A DNA stretch of 64,000 nucleotides, from assembly GCA_047967505.1 (NCBI GenBank), contig CM106541.1; one strand, 5' to 3'. Shown piece by piece: positions 44,901-49,103 of the stretch (positions are counted from its first letter, which is position 1; the number at the start of each line of letters is the position of its first letter). This stretch comes from Dipteris shenzhenensis. Taxonomy: Eukaryota > Polypodiophyta > Polypodiopsida > Gleicheniales. The translations under genes and the position numbers were made by a program. The notes under the pieces are model-generated. The model saw only the letters and a program-made list of their open reading frames with translations. It made no database searches and had not been told where the DNA came from.

Positions 44901-45011
44901 ATAAATCTGTCTATTTTGCAGATTCCAGAGATGTTACGTGTGCCATTGATGGAGCTATGTTTGCAGATAAAGTTTTTGTCATTGGGAGATATTGCTTTGT
45001 TTCTTGGAAAG
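5836..45011 (+). CDS. DExH-box RNA helicase gene (DHX29/DHX57/plant DExH7-like), nine internal exons, partial at both ends
   Basis: This host gene was assembled by eye from nine exons: 5836-5901, 10850-10932, 11032-11218, 11373-11528, 11648-11749, 15309-15458, 15697-15801, 44301-44441 and 44922-45011. They join into one open frame of 360 codons without a stop, and every intron begins GT and ends AG. In order the product shows motif II (DEVHERS), motif III (SAT), a GRTFPV block, FLP then PLHS, motif V (TNIAETSIT), motif VI (QRRGRAGR) and the start of the helicase-associated domain ([17 protein letters not shown]). The family unwinds RNA with NTP, and DHX29-type members act in translation initiation; a role here is inference from family. 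DEVHERS and the GWGDEY insert before the [15 protein letters not shown] block fit the plant DExH7 type. Motif I and the C-terminus lie outside the window. The introns measure 4948, 99, 154, 119, 3559, 238, 28499, 480 and more than 18989 bp. Confidence 0.9.
5955..5987. repeat. (TA)n(GT)n microsatellite
   Basis: A short run of TA dinucleotides passes into a run of TG dinucleotides, just before the LINE I 5' region in helicase intron 1. Confidence 0.9.
6095..6440 (+). repeat. CCGTACAG-rich leader of LINE I
   Basis: The words CCGTAC, CGTACAG and TCCGTACGATTTTG recur many times with TTTTTT runs between them. The block sits directly in front of ORF1. Similar GTAC-rich tracts occur at 31126-31620 and 45538-45735. 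Confidence 0.8.
6490..7727 (+). pseudogene. LINE I ORF1 (nucleic-acid-binding, CCHC knuckle)
   Basis: The likely start is the ATG at 6490 ([10 protein letters not shown]). A TAG at 6601-6603 interrupts it, and the frame recognised as ORF1 resumes at 6619. The middle resembles the DUF4283 domain of plant LINE ORF1 proteins. The knuckle [14 protein letters not shown] is encoded near 7225, and a low-complexity Ser/Pro tail follows. Frame changes near 7000 and 7300 break it. ORF1 proteins coat the LINE RNA. The product is inactive as it stands. Confidence 0.8.
7772..10341 (+). pseudogene. LINE I ORF2 (APE endonuclease, RT, zinc domain), internally deleted
   Basis: The frame begins [15 protein letters not shown], the usual start of an APE-type endonuclease, and a TAG follows near 7842. 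The endonuclease continues with LQEHNQ and ICGDFNN (about 8170). At about 8335-8345 it jumps directly to the middle of RT ([10 protein letters not shown]), so the end of the endonuclease and the first RT blocks are deleted. QGCPLS and AYADDS (about 8640) remain. The C-terminal zf-RVT type domain is encoded at 9919-10341 ([18 protein letters not shown]). Several stops and frameshifts occur. Confidence 0.87.
10433..10849 (+). other. rest of helicase intron 1
   Basis: The stretch is AT-rich with no reading frame of note. A short direct duplication (ACATGCTAGTCAGATGT) occurs at about 10650 and 10687. It ends in the acceptor of exon b. Confidence 0.5.
10850..10932 (+). CDS. helicase exon b (between motifs II and III)
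   Basis: The exon encodes [19 protein letters not shown] followed by LFPLKIVLM. It directly continues exon a (…VHERSVL then GDF) as in DExH helicases. The acceptor is cag at 10847-10849 and the donor is GTAAGG at 10933. The donor splits the Met codon of the LMSAT box after AT, and the next exon supplies the G. The exon is 83 nt long, and it lies in no long open frame of its own, so a plain ORF search misses it. Confidence 0.88.
11032..11218 (+). CDS. helicase exon c (motif III SAT, GRTFPV)
   Basis: The exon opens with the G that completes Met and then reads [19 protein letters not shown], an [17 protein letters not shown] block and [12 protein letters not shown]. These are the conserved steps after motif III in DExH proteins. 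The acceptor is cag at 11029-11031 and the donor is GTAAGG at 11219. It is 187 nt long and ends in phase 0. The intron before it is only 99 bp, in contrast with the multi-kilobase introns elsewhere in the gene. Confidence 0.92.
11373..11528 (+). CDS. helicase exon d (GWGDEY insert)
   Basis: Fifty-two codons run from [16 protein letters not shown] to EKTKKNL and include [19 protein letters not shown] similar acidic/aromatic insert (GWGD) sits at this point in plant DExH7-type helicases and supports that subgroup. The acceptor is ttgcag ending at 11372 and the donor is GTTTGT at 11529; both ends are phase 0. Confidence 0.88.
11648..11749 (+). CDS. helicase exon e (LLEDLI…VFLP)
   Basis: Thirty-four codons read [20 protein letters not shown] and end GAVLVFLP. 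The exon covers the start of the second RecA domain, where family members carry a VFLPG loop; the G comes from the next exon. The acceptor is tttcag at 11642-11647 and the donor is GTATGC at 11750. Confidence 0.92.
11750..12930 (+). other. helicase intron 5, left part, with diverged duplications
   Basis: No coding exon is seen. A segment at about 12555-12650 (GGCATTGACTTCTCG…) recurs at about 12805-12900, and one at about 12690-12790 (CTTGCTAGTCTTTTGC…) recurs at about 14250-14340. The intron appears to have grown by local duplication as well as by transposon insertion. Confidence 0.6.
12942..13184 (+). pseudogene. gypsy-type integrase fragment
   Basis: The 80 codons include [33 protein letters not shown] and a [14 protein letters not shown] block. 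These match the last third of a Ty3/gypsy integrase core (H-P-Q-T-x-G…ER…L). The third catalytic Glu is present in GLAER. Nothing else of the polyprotein precedes it. Confidence 0.75.
13287..13700 (+). mobile_element. LTR-like sequence after the gypsy integrase scrap
   Basis: A polypurine tract (CTTGAGGGAAG) is followed by TGTTGAGAGTTCACACTC, a typical 3' LTR start. Inside are a TATA-like word (GTGCTATAAAGG at about 13371) and pyrimidine-rich stretches. The right end is uncertain, and no second copy is present for comparison. Confidence 0.5.
13701..15308 (+). other. helicase intron 5, right part
   Basis: There is no coding signal. A segment at about 14345-14480 (AAGTGGAAGAGTTATCAAGTGG…) recurs, diverged, at about 15170-15275. 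The region ends in the acceptor of exon f. Confidence 0.5.
15309..15458 (+). CDS. helicase exon f (motif IV region, PLHSS)
   Basis: Fifty codons begin [20 protein letters not shown] and continue through [19 protein letters not shown] to PPSGVRK. This matches the family's FLPG…LHS…EQ.K.F..PP.G.RK track. The acceptor is gatgcag ending at 15308 and the donor is GTTGGA at 15459. It joins exon e in phase 0 across a 3.6-kb intron. Confidence 0.92.
15697..15801 (+). CDS. helicase exon g (motif [10 protein letters not shown])
   Basis: Thirty-five codons read [20 protein letters not shown] followed by [15 protein letters not shown], the textbook motif V and the strand after it. The acceptor is ttgcag ending at 15696 and the donor is GTTAGT at 15802. 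The next exon in phase is 28.5 kb away. Confidence 0.93.
15802..17160 (+). other. start of helicase intron 7, unassigned
   Basis: I recognise no exon or transposon protein. Reading frames are short. The 3' end of LINE III (minus strand) may extend into this stretch, but no reverse transcriptase blocks are visible, so that LINE appears to be cut off after its endonuclease. Confidence 0.4.
17330..17521 (-). pseudogene. LINE III ORF2 start (APE endonuclease)
   Basis: The ATG at 17521 opens [20 protein letters not shown] and then [12 protein letters not shown]. This is the first strand and the catalytic Glu region (ETH) of the APE-like nuclease, and the same start occurs in LINE IV near 35705. 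The frame is lost after about 64 codons. Confidence 0.8.
17561..17846 (-). pseudogene. LINE III ORF1, C-terminal RNA-binding part
   Basis: The product contains [32 protein letters not shown] and [16 protein letters not shown]. These match the RRM/C-terminal domain of L1 ORF1p (…LKGTKIF.NEDLT……AR..GK.A..R…). The related copies in LINE IV (about 35830) and LINE Va (46400-46662) share the same blocks. Confidence 0.8.
17847..18292 (+). repeat. Gypsy I 5' LTR (446 bp)
   Basis: It begins TGTTATGCTCTAGCC and ends TGTATCA. It is almost identical to the 3' copy except for a few substitutions and a 21-bp segment (about 18251-18271) missing from the 3' LTR. Confidence 0.93.
18295..18306 (+). other. Gypsy I primer-binding site
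   Basis: TGGTATCAGAGC, two bases after the 5' LTR, is complementary to the 3' end of initiator tRNA-Met, the usual primer of plant LTR elements. Confidence 0.9.
18307..19079 (+). other. Gypsy I leader
   Basis: This untranslated stretch lies between the primer site and the gag ATG. No frame of note is present and no repeats are visible. Confidence 0.6.
19080..20457 (+). pseudogene. Gypsy I gag with CCHC-like knuckle
   Basis: The start is the ATG at 19080 ([17 protein letters not shown]). TAG codons near 19225 and 19407 interrupt the same frame before the retrotransposon gag domain ([42 protein letters not shown]). A frameshift at about 20010-20040 precedes the knuckle [13 protein letters not shown] (about 20130). 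Gag forms the particle and binds RNA. Confidence 0.88.
20458..23758 (+). pseudogene. Gypsy I pol (protease, RT, RNase H, integrase, chromodomain-like end)
   Basis: The protease C-terminal half is visible ([18 protein letters not shown]), but its active-site Asp-x-Gly at about 20437 is disrupted by a frame change. RT has [19 protein letters not shown] (then TAG at about 21309), NAPVTF and FIDDIL. RNase H reads [14 protein letters not shown] … VADALSRI. Integrase has [35 protein letters not shown] and [12 protein letters not shown], with a TAG at 22997-22999 just before TERVNQ. The tail has LSPRYCGPW and [11 protein letters not shown]. At least five frameshifts or stops are seen. Confidence 0.92.
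23757..23770 (+). other. Gypsy I polypurine tract
   Basis: GAAGAGGGAAGGAA abuts the 3' LTR and would prime plus-strand synthesis. Confidence 0.85.
23771..24195 (+). repeat. Gypsy I 3' LTR (425 bp)
   Basis: Same ends as the 5' LTR. It is shorter by exactly 21 bp owing to one internal deletion after GATGCCA. Confidence 0.93.
24196..25023 (-). pseudogene. LINE III ORF1, N-terminal coiled-coil part
   Basis: The frame reads from ATG at 25023 and contains [20 protein letters not shown] and further heptad-like stretches rich in Glu, Lys, Leu and Gln (24531-24731). This fits the trimerising coiled coil of L1 ORF1 proteins. Stops and frame changes interrupt it. Its C-terminal part lies 6.3 kb away at 17561-17846. 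Confidence 0.7.
25024..26569 (+). other. possible 5' LTR and leader of Gypsy III
   Basis: The first 200 bases may be the 5' untranslated region of LINE III. From about 25229 (TGTAGGGGC) to about 26510 there is an LTR-like stretch: TATA-like words (CTTATATAGG at about 25902, CTATTTAAAGG at about 26030), then CTCTCT-rich sequence. The Gypsy III gag ATG follows at 26570. No second LTR copy was found, so this is inference. Confidence 0.4.
26570..27990 (+). pseudogene. Gypsy III gag and start of protease
   Basis: The ATG at 26570 starts [19 protein letters not shown] and a Gln/Glu/Leu-rich helical stretch. The gag domain follows ([35 protein letters not shown]). The knuckle [15 protein letters not shown] is encoded near 27752. 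Protease starts with [13 protein letters not shown] (about 27945; DAG rather than DSG or DTG) and stops at a TAA. Several stop codons interrupt gag. Confidence 0.85.
28000..28290 (-). pseudogene. inverted piece of Gypsy III protease
   Basis: On the minus strand this reads [18 protein letters not shown] preceded by [16 protein letters not shown], which fits the second half of a gypsy protease (…F.L.PL.GYDVVLG.QWL). Protease N-terminus and RT on either side are on the plus strand. About 290 bp has thus been inverted within the element. Confidence 0.7.
28330..29900 (+). pseudogene. Gypsy III RT, partial RNase H and integrase tail
   Basis: DDLPPSFLP and a [10 protein letters not shown]-type box lead to RT ([37 protein letters not shown] at about 29005, [16 protein letters not shown]). 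A 27-bp direct duplication at about 28738-28790 repeats EYILERLNG. RNase H begins [15 protein letters not shown] at about 29447 and then a TAG occurs. The sequence then jumps to the integrase end ([25 protein letters not shown]), so most of integrase is deleted. Confidence 0.85.
30060..30757 (-). pseudogene. minus-strand LINE RT fragment, left of Copia II
   Basis: On the minus strand this matches the post-RT part of LINE IV (compare its 33240-33720 region). It is cut at 30757 by Copia II and continues at 42791. Stops are frequent. It belongs to the same family as LINE IV and VI but is more decayed. Confidence 0.75.
30758..31023 (+). repeat. Copia II 5' LTR (266 bp)
   Basis: It starts TGTTAGAATTATAG and ends CTCATA (the 3' copy ends CTCACA). 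It differs from the 3' LTR at only a few positions, so insertion is fairly recent. Confidence 0.95.
31026..31037 (+). other. Copia II primer-binding site
   Basis: TGGTATCAGAGC lies two bases downstream of the 5' LTR and is complementary to initiator tRNA-Met. Confidence 0.9.
31038..31660 (+). repeat. Copia II leader, CCGTAC-rich
   Basis: The stretch has very many GTAC words (CCGTAC, CGTACA, TCGTAC), densest at 31126-31620. It has no convincing coding frame. The same vocabulary appears in the leaders of LINE I and LINE Va. Confidence 0.75.
31906..35710 (-). pseudogene. LINE IV ORF2 (endonuclease, RT with YAND, duplicated zinc knuckle)
   Basis: The endonuclease starts with [18 protein letters not shown] near 35700 and keeps [11 protein letters not shown] and, near 35050, [11 protein letters not shown] begins at about 34416 ([32 protein letters not shown]) and includes [15 protein letters not shown] and [19 protein letters not shown]. 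The catalytic box is YANDVAL (33641-33660) instead of YADD. The C-terminal part (33414 downward) ends in a zinc knuckle ([19 protein letters not shown]) that is present twice in tandem (162-bp repeat at 32383-32706); the second copy has a TAG near 32452. Several stops occur elsewhere. Confidence 0.88.
32383..32706 (-). repeat. 162-bp in-frame tandem duplication in LINE IV
   Basis: The words CACAGGACACCTGAA occur at 32383 and 32545, and the following sequence matches almost base for base with a period of 162 bp (54 codons). The repeat contains the whole zinc knuckle. Confidence 0.9.
35760..37109 (-). pseudogene. LINE IV ORF1 (coiled coil and L1-type RNA-binding domain)
   Basis: The ATG at 37109 begins [18 protein letters not shown] Ser/Thr/Pro-rich stretch with repeated STSTST follows. 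A long Glu/Gln/Arg-rich coiled coil (36105-36500; [20 protein letters not shown]) leads to the RRM/CTD ([34 protein letters not shown]). Frame shifts near 36720 and 36110 break it. L1 ORF1p trimers bind the LINE RNA. Confidence 0.8.
37277..37326. mobile_element. tiny T-run/A-run insertion with 10-bp target duplication
   Basis: About 13 T, then GGCCCCTTACGGAAAAGAGA plus CCCC, then about 14 A are flanked on both sides by AGAGGCTAGT (37267-37276 and 37327-37336). A 10-bp duplication and an A tail are marks of LINE-driven retroposition. The same end, GAGACCCC plus A15, is found at 44223-44245. Confidence 0.65.
37340..37615. repeat. G-rich minisatellite (GGGGGGCTGAGAGC-like)
   Basis: Runs of five to nine G alternate with CTGAG or CTGAGAGC through the whole stretch. 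On the minus strand these are CTCTCAGCCCCC units, similar to the 5' region of LINE Va (45440-45530). It is probably the 5' UTR of LINE IV and has strong G-quadruplex potential. Confidence 0.8.
37621..38188 (+). repeat. Copia II leader, right part, with TTTGGGGCTTTTG motifs
   Basis: The word TTTGGGGCTTTTG or a close variant occurs about seven times between 37650 and 37970 at irregular spacing. No coding frame is recognised. Gag follows immediately. Confidence 0.75.
38189..39228 (+). pseudogene. Copia II gag, split by a 107-bp tandem duplication
   Basis: The ATG at 38189 begins [20 protein letters not shown] and carries the copia gag start ([16 protein letters not shown]). A segment of 107 bp (38349-38455) is repeated at 38456-38562 and shifts the frame. 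The second part (38563 onward) has the UBN2-type gag domain ([30 protein letters not shown]). The knuckle [12 protein letters not shown] ends in a TAA (39184-39186) where one residue before the final Cys is expected. The duplicated block is bounded by GT and AG. Confidence 0.9.
39229..42487 (+). pseudogene. Copia II pol (protease, integrase, RT, RNase H), degenerate
   Basis: Protease has DSGASKH (about 39470). Integrase has [33 protein letters not shown] and NGKAERKNR, with all three DDE residues intact. TGA codons occur at 40561-40563 and 41242-41244. About 50 codons of RT (the LDIKTAFLHG to LKQAPRA blocks seen in Copia I) are deleted at about 41425. YVDDLLLTG remains (about 41540). RNase H ([20 protein letters not shown]) suffers a TAG (41946), a G-run frameshift (about 42000), a TAG (42112) and a TAA (42341). 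It ends near 42487. Confidence 0.92.
42511..42524 (+). other. Copia II polypurine tract
   Basis: The purine-rich stretch GCAGGAGGG abuts the TGTTAG start of the 3' LTR. Confidence 0.8.
42525..42790 (+). repeat. Copia II 3' LTR (266 bp)
   Basis: Same length as the 5' LTR with scattered substitutions. It ends CTCACA and is followed by the ATAAT duplication. Confidence 0.95.
42791..43185 (-). pseudogene. minus-strand LINE RT fragment, right of Copia II
   Basis: This continues the fragment from 30757. The minus strand carries [20 protein letters not shown] and a short FCKAFD-like block, the middle of the LINE RT. The 5-bp sequence ATAAT is present at both junctions (30753-30757 and 42791-42795), which proves that Copia II inserted here. 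Confidence 0.8.
43186..43960 (+). mobile_element. LINE 5' fragment (5' UTR and ORF1 N-terminus), plus strand
   Basis: From about 43395 to 43840 this is a diverged copy of 45745-46150 in LINE Va (CCGAGTTGGGCTAAACTCCC, MTPSPYA start, [13 protein letters not shown] coiled coil, [10 protein letters not shown]). Stops interrupt the coiled-coil frame. It is truncated at about 43960, just upstream of helicase exon h. Confidence 0.75.
43345..43405. repeat. short telomere-like CCCTAA run
   Basis: About four CCCTAA units followed by imperfect ones lie within the LINE 5' region. The plant standard is CCCTAAA, so this is more likely a microsatellite than a telomere relic. Confidence 0.8.
43970..44245. 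repeat. G-rich minisatellite with a GAGACCCC-A15 end
   Basis: Units such as GACGAACGGGGAACGGGGGA and GGAGGCTGAGCGAC repeat several times to about 44165. A unique stretch and TGGAGACCCC plus 15 A follow (to 44245), then (GA)n. It may be a reversed LINE 5' UTR joined to a small retroposon tail. It lies about 55 bp before helicase exon h. Confidence 0.65.
44301..44441 (+). CDS. helicase exon h (motif [10 protein letters not shown])
   Basis: Forty-seven codons read [20 protein letters not shown], then [20 protein letters not shown] and KLMRPFQ. Motif VI with its arginine finger is intact. The acceptor is tatag at 44296-44300 and the donor is GTAATC at 44442; both ends are phase 0. The obvious long frames here are different, and only the helicase frame makes sense. 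It is flanked on both sides by LINE debris. Confidence 0.93.
44922..45011 (+). CDS. helicase exon i (start of helicase-associated domain)
   Basis: Thirty codons read [20 protein letters not shown] and [10 protein letters not shown]. This directly follows RPFQ in the family (…RPYQ/VPEMLRMPLVELCLQIK). The acceptor is ttttgcag ending at 44921 and the donor is GTGAATG at 45012. The next expected exon (ALEPP… type) was not found in the remaining 19 kb. Confidence 0.92.
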
Positions 45012-45430
45012 GTGAATGTGACATTTAGCTGGTGGACTTGAAAGACGTGAGCTTTAAACAATATTTGAAGCTTTCCTTGCCTTGACCTTGGTGTTAATAA
45101 ATGACCTGCTACTCACTCTTTATACAGCACGACTGATTTGATGAGCATAAGTAAAATGGCTATATAAATCTAAAGGATGTTCACAGACTAGGTATGCTGC
45201 AATTTTTCAGCTATCAGAGGGTTATGGAGTTCCTAGAATGGATGGAAGTAATGAAAGAGAATATAAATCTAGCAACCTATACTGTGTGTGAAATTCAAAT
45301 AGGGTATGAGGGAAAGAAGGCCTAGTTAATTACCATAATTGTGAATGACCCAAAAGCCAAAAAGTACTAACAAGGGTTTTGGAAGGGCATTCCCGATTTT
45401 TTGAAAGAGAAAGCTAGGAAAGCTGGCAAC
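45012..45430 (+). other. helicase intron after exon i, no feature
   Basis: It is AT-rich. I looked for the next helicase exon (ALEPP-like) here and did not find it. Confidence 0.5.
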
Positions 45431-46840
45431 TCCCTGTTGCTCCTTGCTCCCCTCTGCCTCTCCCTTCTTTCTCTCAGCCTCTCTCTCACTCTCTCAGCCT
45501 CTCCCACTAGCCCCTCCACTTAGCCTCTCCTTCTCTTCGTCCGTACCTCCGTATAGCCTCACCCGTAGCTCTCCGTCTGTACAGCCTCTCCCGTACAGCC
45601 CCTGCCTGTCCGTACGGTACAGCCTGTCCATAACTCCGTACCACAGCAGTGTCTCCGTCCCTCATTGTCCGTACCACCTCCGTACCTCCCCTTGTCAACA
45701 CCTCTCCATCTCTCCATACCTCCCGTCCGTACTTGGTCCTAGTCCTCCCTAACCCCGAGTTGGGCTAAACTCCCAACCCAACTCGGGGGTTAGGTTAAGC
45801 CAAACGGTTCATCATACAGCCAACTATGGATTGGCCTACCCTCCCTCAACTCCTTCAACATCCATCAGGACTCAGTACTCTACAGTTGCAGCCATGACAC
45901 CCTCTCCATATGCACAGAATTACCAACAAGAAGGCTCAAAATGACCCATCCTCGGGCAACAGGATCAGATTTTTTATCTGCAGCAGGCAGTGAGAGAGCT
46001 ACAATTGGAGCTGGCAGGAGTAAAGTCCCGACTTCACATCCTAGAAGGGCCTGGTAAGCAGGCAGTAATTGATGAGGCTGTAAAATCTTGTAAGGATTCC
46101 CCCCCTACCCAGTAGCTAGTCTCTACAGTCAAAGATCTTGTTCACACTGAAGTACAAACTGCTAAGAACGAAGTGATTGTGGAAGTGGACAACAAAGCAA
46201 GTAAGTCTGATATTCAAGCAAAGATTAAAGAACATGAAGCTAGATGTGATAATGCGCTGAAGATTAGAATAGGGGACTCCTAGAAGATTGGTACAAAGAA
46301 GAGGACACATATAGTGAAATATTGACAATGATCAAATCAAGCTTGCCCAACATTGAATGGGTGAATGATGATGAGCTAGATGATGAGACTCCAGGCCAGC
46401 TTCTATTTTGCACTATAGAGGTCATGCAATCCTTATATTGAAATCAAAAGATATGCGGATCAAGCTTCTTCGACAATCTTACAAGCTGAAGGGCACCAAA
46501 GTATGGATAGCAAAGGAGCTTACACAAACTCAACTCAAGATTAAGGCAACTGAATTAGCTAAAGTCAGGGCTGCCAGAAAGGATGGAAAATGGGCAGTTT
46601 ACCGTGAAAGTGTAGCACTAATCAGAGAGTTTAAATCAAAACCAAAAGACTCTCAGTCTTAAACTGATGTATGGCTGTTTACTCTTCCAGAATATCATGT
46701 AGGTAGTCTAAATAATATGGGTTACTTTTTGCACTCCTTGGGAGCTACCATGTGCCCTCCCTAAAGCAGATGTACTAGAGCGTTTCCTGCTGGACTTTAT
46801 TTATTTATTTCTTTCTTTCCCCCTCTATTCCCTCTTCACC
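45431..46840 (+). mobile_element. LINE Va: 5' UTR and ORF1 of a plus-strand LINE
   Basis: A CTCTCAGCC-rich start, a CCGTAC-rich stretch (45538-45735) and ORF1 are followed by a short T-rich tail region. No ORF2 follows, so the element is cut off or overlain by the next LINE at about 46840. Confidence 0.72.
45895..46662 (+). pseudogene. LINE Va ORF1 (L1-type)
   Basis: It begins near [16 protein letters not shown] and runs through a coiled-coil section with stops. The last part is an intact frame (46408-46662) with AILILKSKDMRIKLLRQSYK, LKGTKVWIAKELTQ and VRAARKDGKWAVYR. This is the C-terminal RNA-binding domain found also in LINE III and IV. Confidence 0.8.
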
Positions 46841-46849
46841 TAGGCTGCT

Positions 46850-47125
46850 CTTCAAAAACAAAATTTAGCCGCAAGCTTTGGCTGCTTCAGAAAATGAGTT
46901 TCAGCTCTAGGTTGGCTGTTCGAAAAAACAATTTTGATCCAGGATTTGGCTGCTCCAAAAAACGATTTTGATCCAGGCTTTGGCTGCTCCAACAAATGAA
47001 TTTCAGCTCCAGGGTTGGGCTGCTCCAAAAAACGAATTTGATTCAGTCTTTGGCTGCTCCAAAAAGTGAATTTCAGCTCTAGGCTTTGGCTGGTCCAGAA
47101 TACGATTTTGATATAGGAAGTATTT
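46850..47125. repeat. minisatellite TTTGGCTGCTCCAAAAAACG (about 35-40 bp units)
   Basis: About seven diverged units combine GGCTGCTCCAAAAAACGA with ATTTTGATCCAGG or ATTTCAGCTCTAGG. It directly precedes LINE Vb ORF1, so it is probably its leader. Confidence 0.8.
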
Positions 47126-47294
47126 TGCTGCTCCAAAACCAATTGCAGATCCAAAACGAATCTCAGCCTGCCCTGCTCCTACCCTACCCCCCCTGCCCTG
47201 CCTCAGCCTCTTCTTTTTCTAGCCCCTCCTACATCAAGGATTGTCGGATAGAGCATCATCATGTTTGAGTCGGCCTCCTCACCTTGATTGACGA

Positions 47295-48143
47295 ATGGAT
47301 ATACATTCAGTCAATCCTCGTTTGCTTCCAGTGGCCGTGAACAATTATTTTCCCAAAAGGCGAGCTGCTGCAGCTCAAAAAGGATGTGGAAATAGAAAGT
47401 TCTATCTCACTCTTCGCTCGGCATCCATGGGTCCCATCCTTCTAGACCGCAAGCCAGGGACTAGAGCTTGCGGCATTACCGGAAGACATCGCTTCTCACC
47501 TGTCAGATGTACGCTTACTTGGTCAAGGCTTCTTCAAGATGGTTTGCGATTCTCCTAAGGCCACGGCTTTGGTGCTCAAGGCTAATCCCTTGGTGCTAGC
47601 CTCTCGGAGGATCTTTCTATCAGCTTTCACTCTAGGTTTTGATCCTATTGAGGTGGATAGTCGGGTTACATCTCTTTTTATCCAATATCTGGCCTTCTTC
47701 AGGTGTGCCATCGGCACCTTCCCACTATTGGAGCCTCCTTTGGAGTGGTCACAGAGATCTCCCCCCCTTCAAGGCCTGCCTTCTTCTTTAGCGGAGGCAG
47801 TTATGGCCAATGGGGTGCACTTTGGACTTCTTCCATTGATAGAGGCAAGAAGGTTCTCCCTTCCTTGAGTGTAGGGATTCTTCACACTCCTATGTCCGGC
47901 CTGGTACATGGGAACTCATTTTTTATACTGGCCAATTTGGCGAGGATTGAGGAGTTTGTGCCCTCCACATTTGGGGATGCTGTTATTGGATTTCCTATGG
48001 ACAGAGCGTCTCCCTTTGCAGGGGTGGGGGTTCTCCCCCGTGGATTTCCCTCCACTTGACAGATTTGGGAGGTCTCCTTCTCAGGAGAGGTTCGTTTCCG
48101 CCACCAGGTCAGGCAAGGTATTCCATCCTACCTTTTCTTGCCA
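47295..48143 (+). pseudogene. LINE Vb ORF1 (DUF4283-like)
   Basis: VNNYFPKRRAAAAQKGCG is followed by a frame change. LLGQGFFKMVCDSPKATA and ILASRR/FLSAFTLGFDP resemble the DUF4283 domain of plant LINE ORF1 proteins. It differs from the coiled-coil ORF1 of LINE Va, so the two are separate elements. Several frames are needed to read it. Confidence 0.65.
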
Positions 48144-48242
48144 ATGAGGATTGTATCTTGGAACATACAGGGCCTTGGTTGCGTGCCACATCACCGCCAT
48201 CGACAACTGATTCGTAATCAGCTTCATCTAGGTGTTACTGTG
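48144..48242 (+). pseudogene. LINE Vb ORF2, endonuclease start
   Basis: The ATG at 48144 opens MRIVSWNIQGLGCVPHHRHR, the first strand of an APE-type endonuclease. The frame is cut by the 5' LTR of Gypsy II. Confidence 0.85.
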
Positions 48243-49103
48243 TGTGACCACAATGTAAATATCCTAAGTCAAAGTACGGTTGACCATTTACTTGATCATA
48301 ATTAAAGAGTTTTTCCATCTGGGTTAATTATGGTCAAAATAGTTTTTCTATTGGTCAAAGAATTGGCTACGGTCACAGATACTTGACTTCAGTTAAGTAA
48401 GCCTGATCTCGGCCAGGAAGACTTGGTTTATACCAAGAAGGTTAACTACGGTTAACCAAGATGTGCCAACTTCGGTTGGAGAGTTGTGCCAACTTCGATT
48501 GGAGAGACTTGACTATAATTAAGGTGCCTCGACCCTTGGTCAAAGCCCCTTAATTATGATCAAGAGCATTGACTTCGGTCAACCAGAGAATAAATATATA
48601 TATTTTTATATTTGTTATGTGTGCACATGTGTTCAATGGGGACGCCCACCGTGACTAGAATTAGTCCACAATGTATTATTTGCATGCAAAGCGCTAACAA
48701 TTATTGGGTACCATGGTGGTGCGCTTTAATTAATTGTTGCAGGTACTAGGAAGAGTTATTTTTCCTAAGCGCAATGGAGCCTAACAAAAGTCTAGGAGGC
48801 GGTTCGCGTGACCAAGTGCTTCAAAGACTCCAGAGTTGCCCTTAGTGGCATGTAATTAGAAAAGTAATGTAGAGTTTGACAAGTGGCTTGTTGCCAAGAA
48901 AGAGAGCCTAAGAGCTCATGTAATGATTCATTCCCATTTGGATTTGGTATGAACAGCTTGTACTGTATTTTCTCTTTGATGAATAAAAACCTTCGGGGGG
49001 GTCCAACCTGACGATTGTCCTGGGCCCTAGTGTATCTGTAGAGAGAGGGGGAGAGGGAGAGAAAATGAGAGTGTCTTTGCTGTCTTTTACAAAGGAGGTT
49101 GCA
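48243..49103 (+). repeat. Gypsy II 5' LTR (861 bp)
   Basis: It starts TGTGACCACAATG and ends GGTTGCA. It contains a short direct duplication (TGTGCCAACTTCGGTTGGAG) that the 3' LTR lacks. An AATAAAAACC word lies near 48980. Its last 236 bp are part of the palindrome. Confidence 0.92.
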
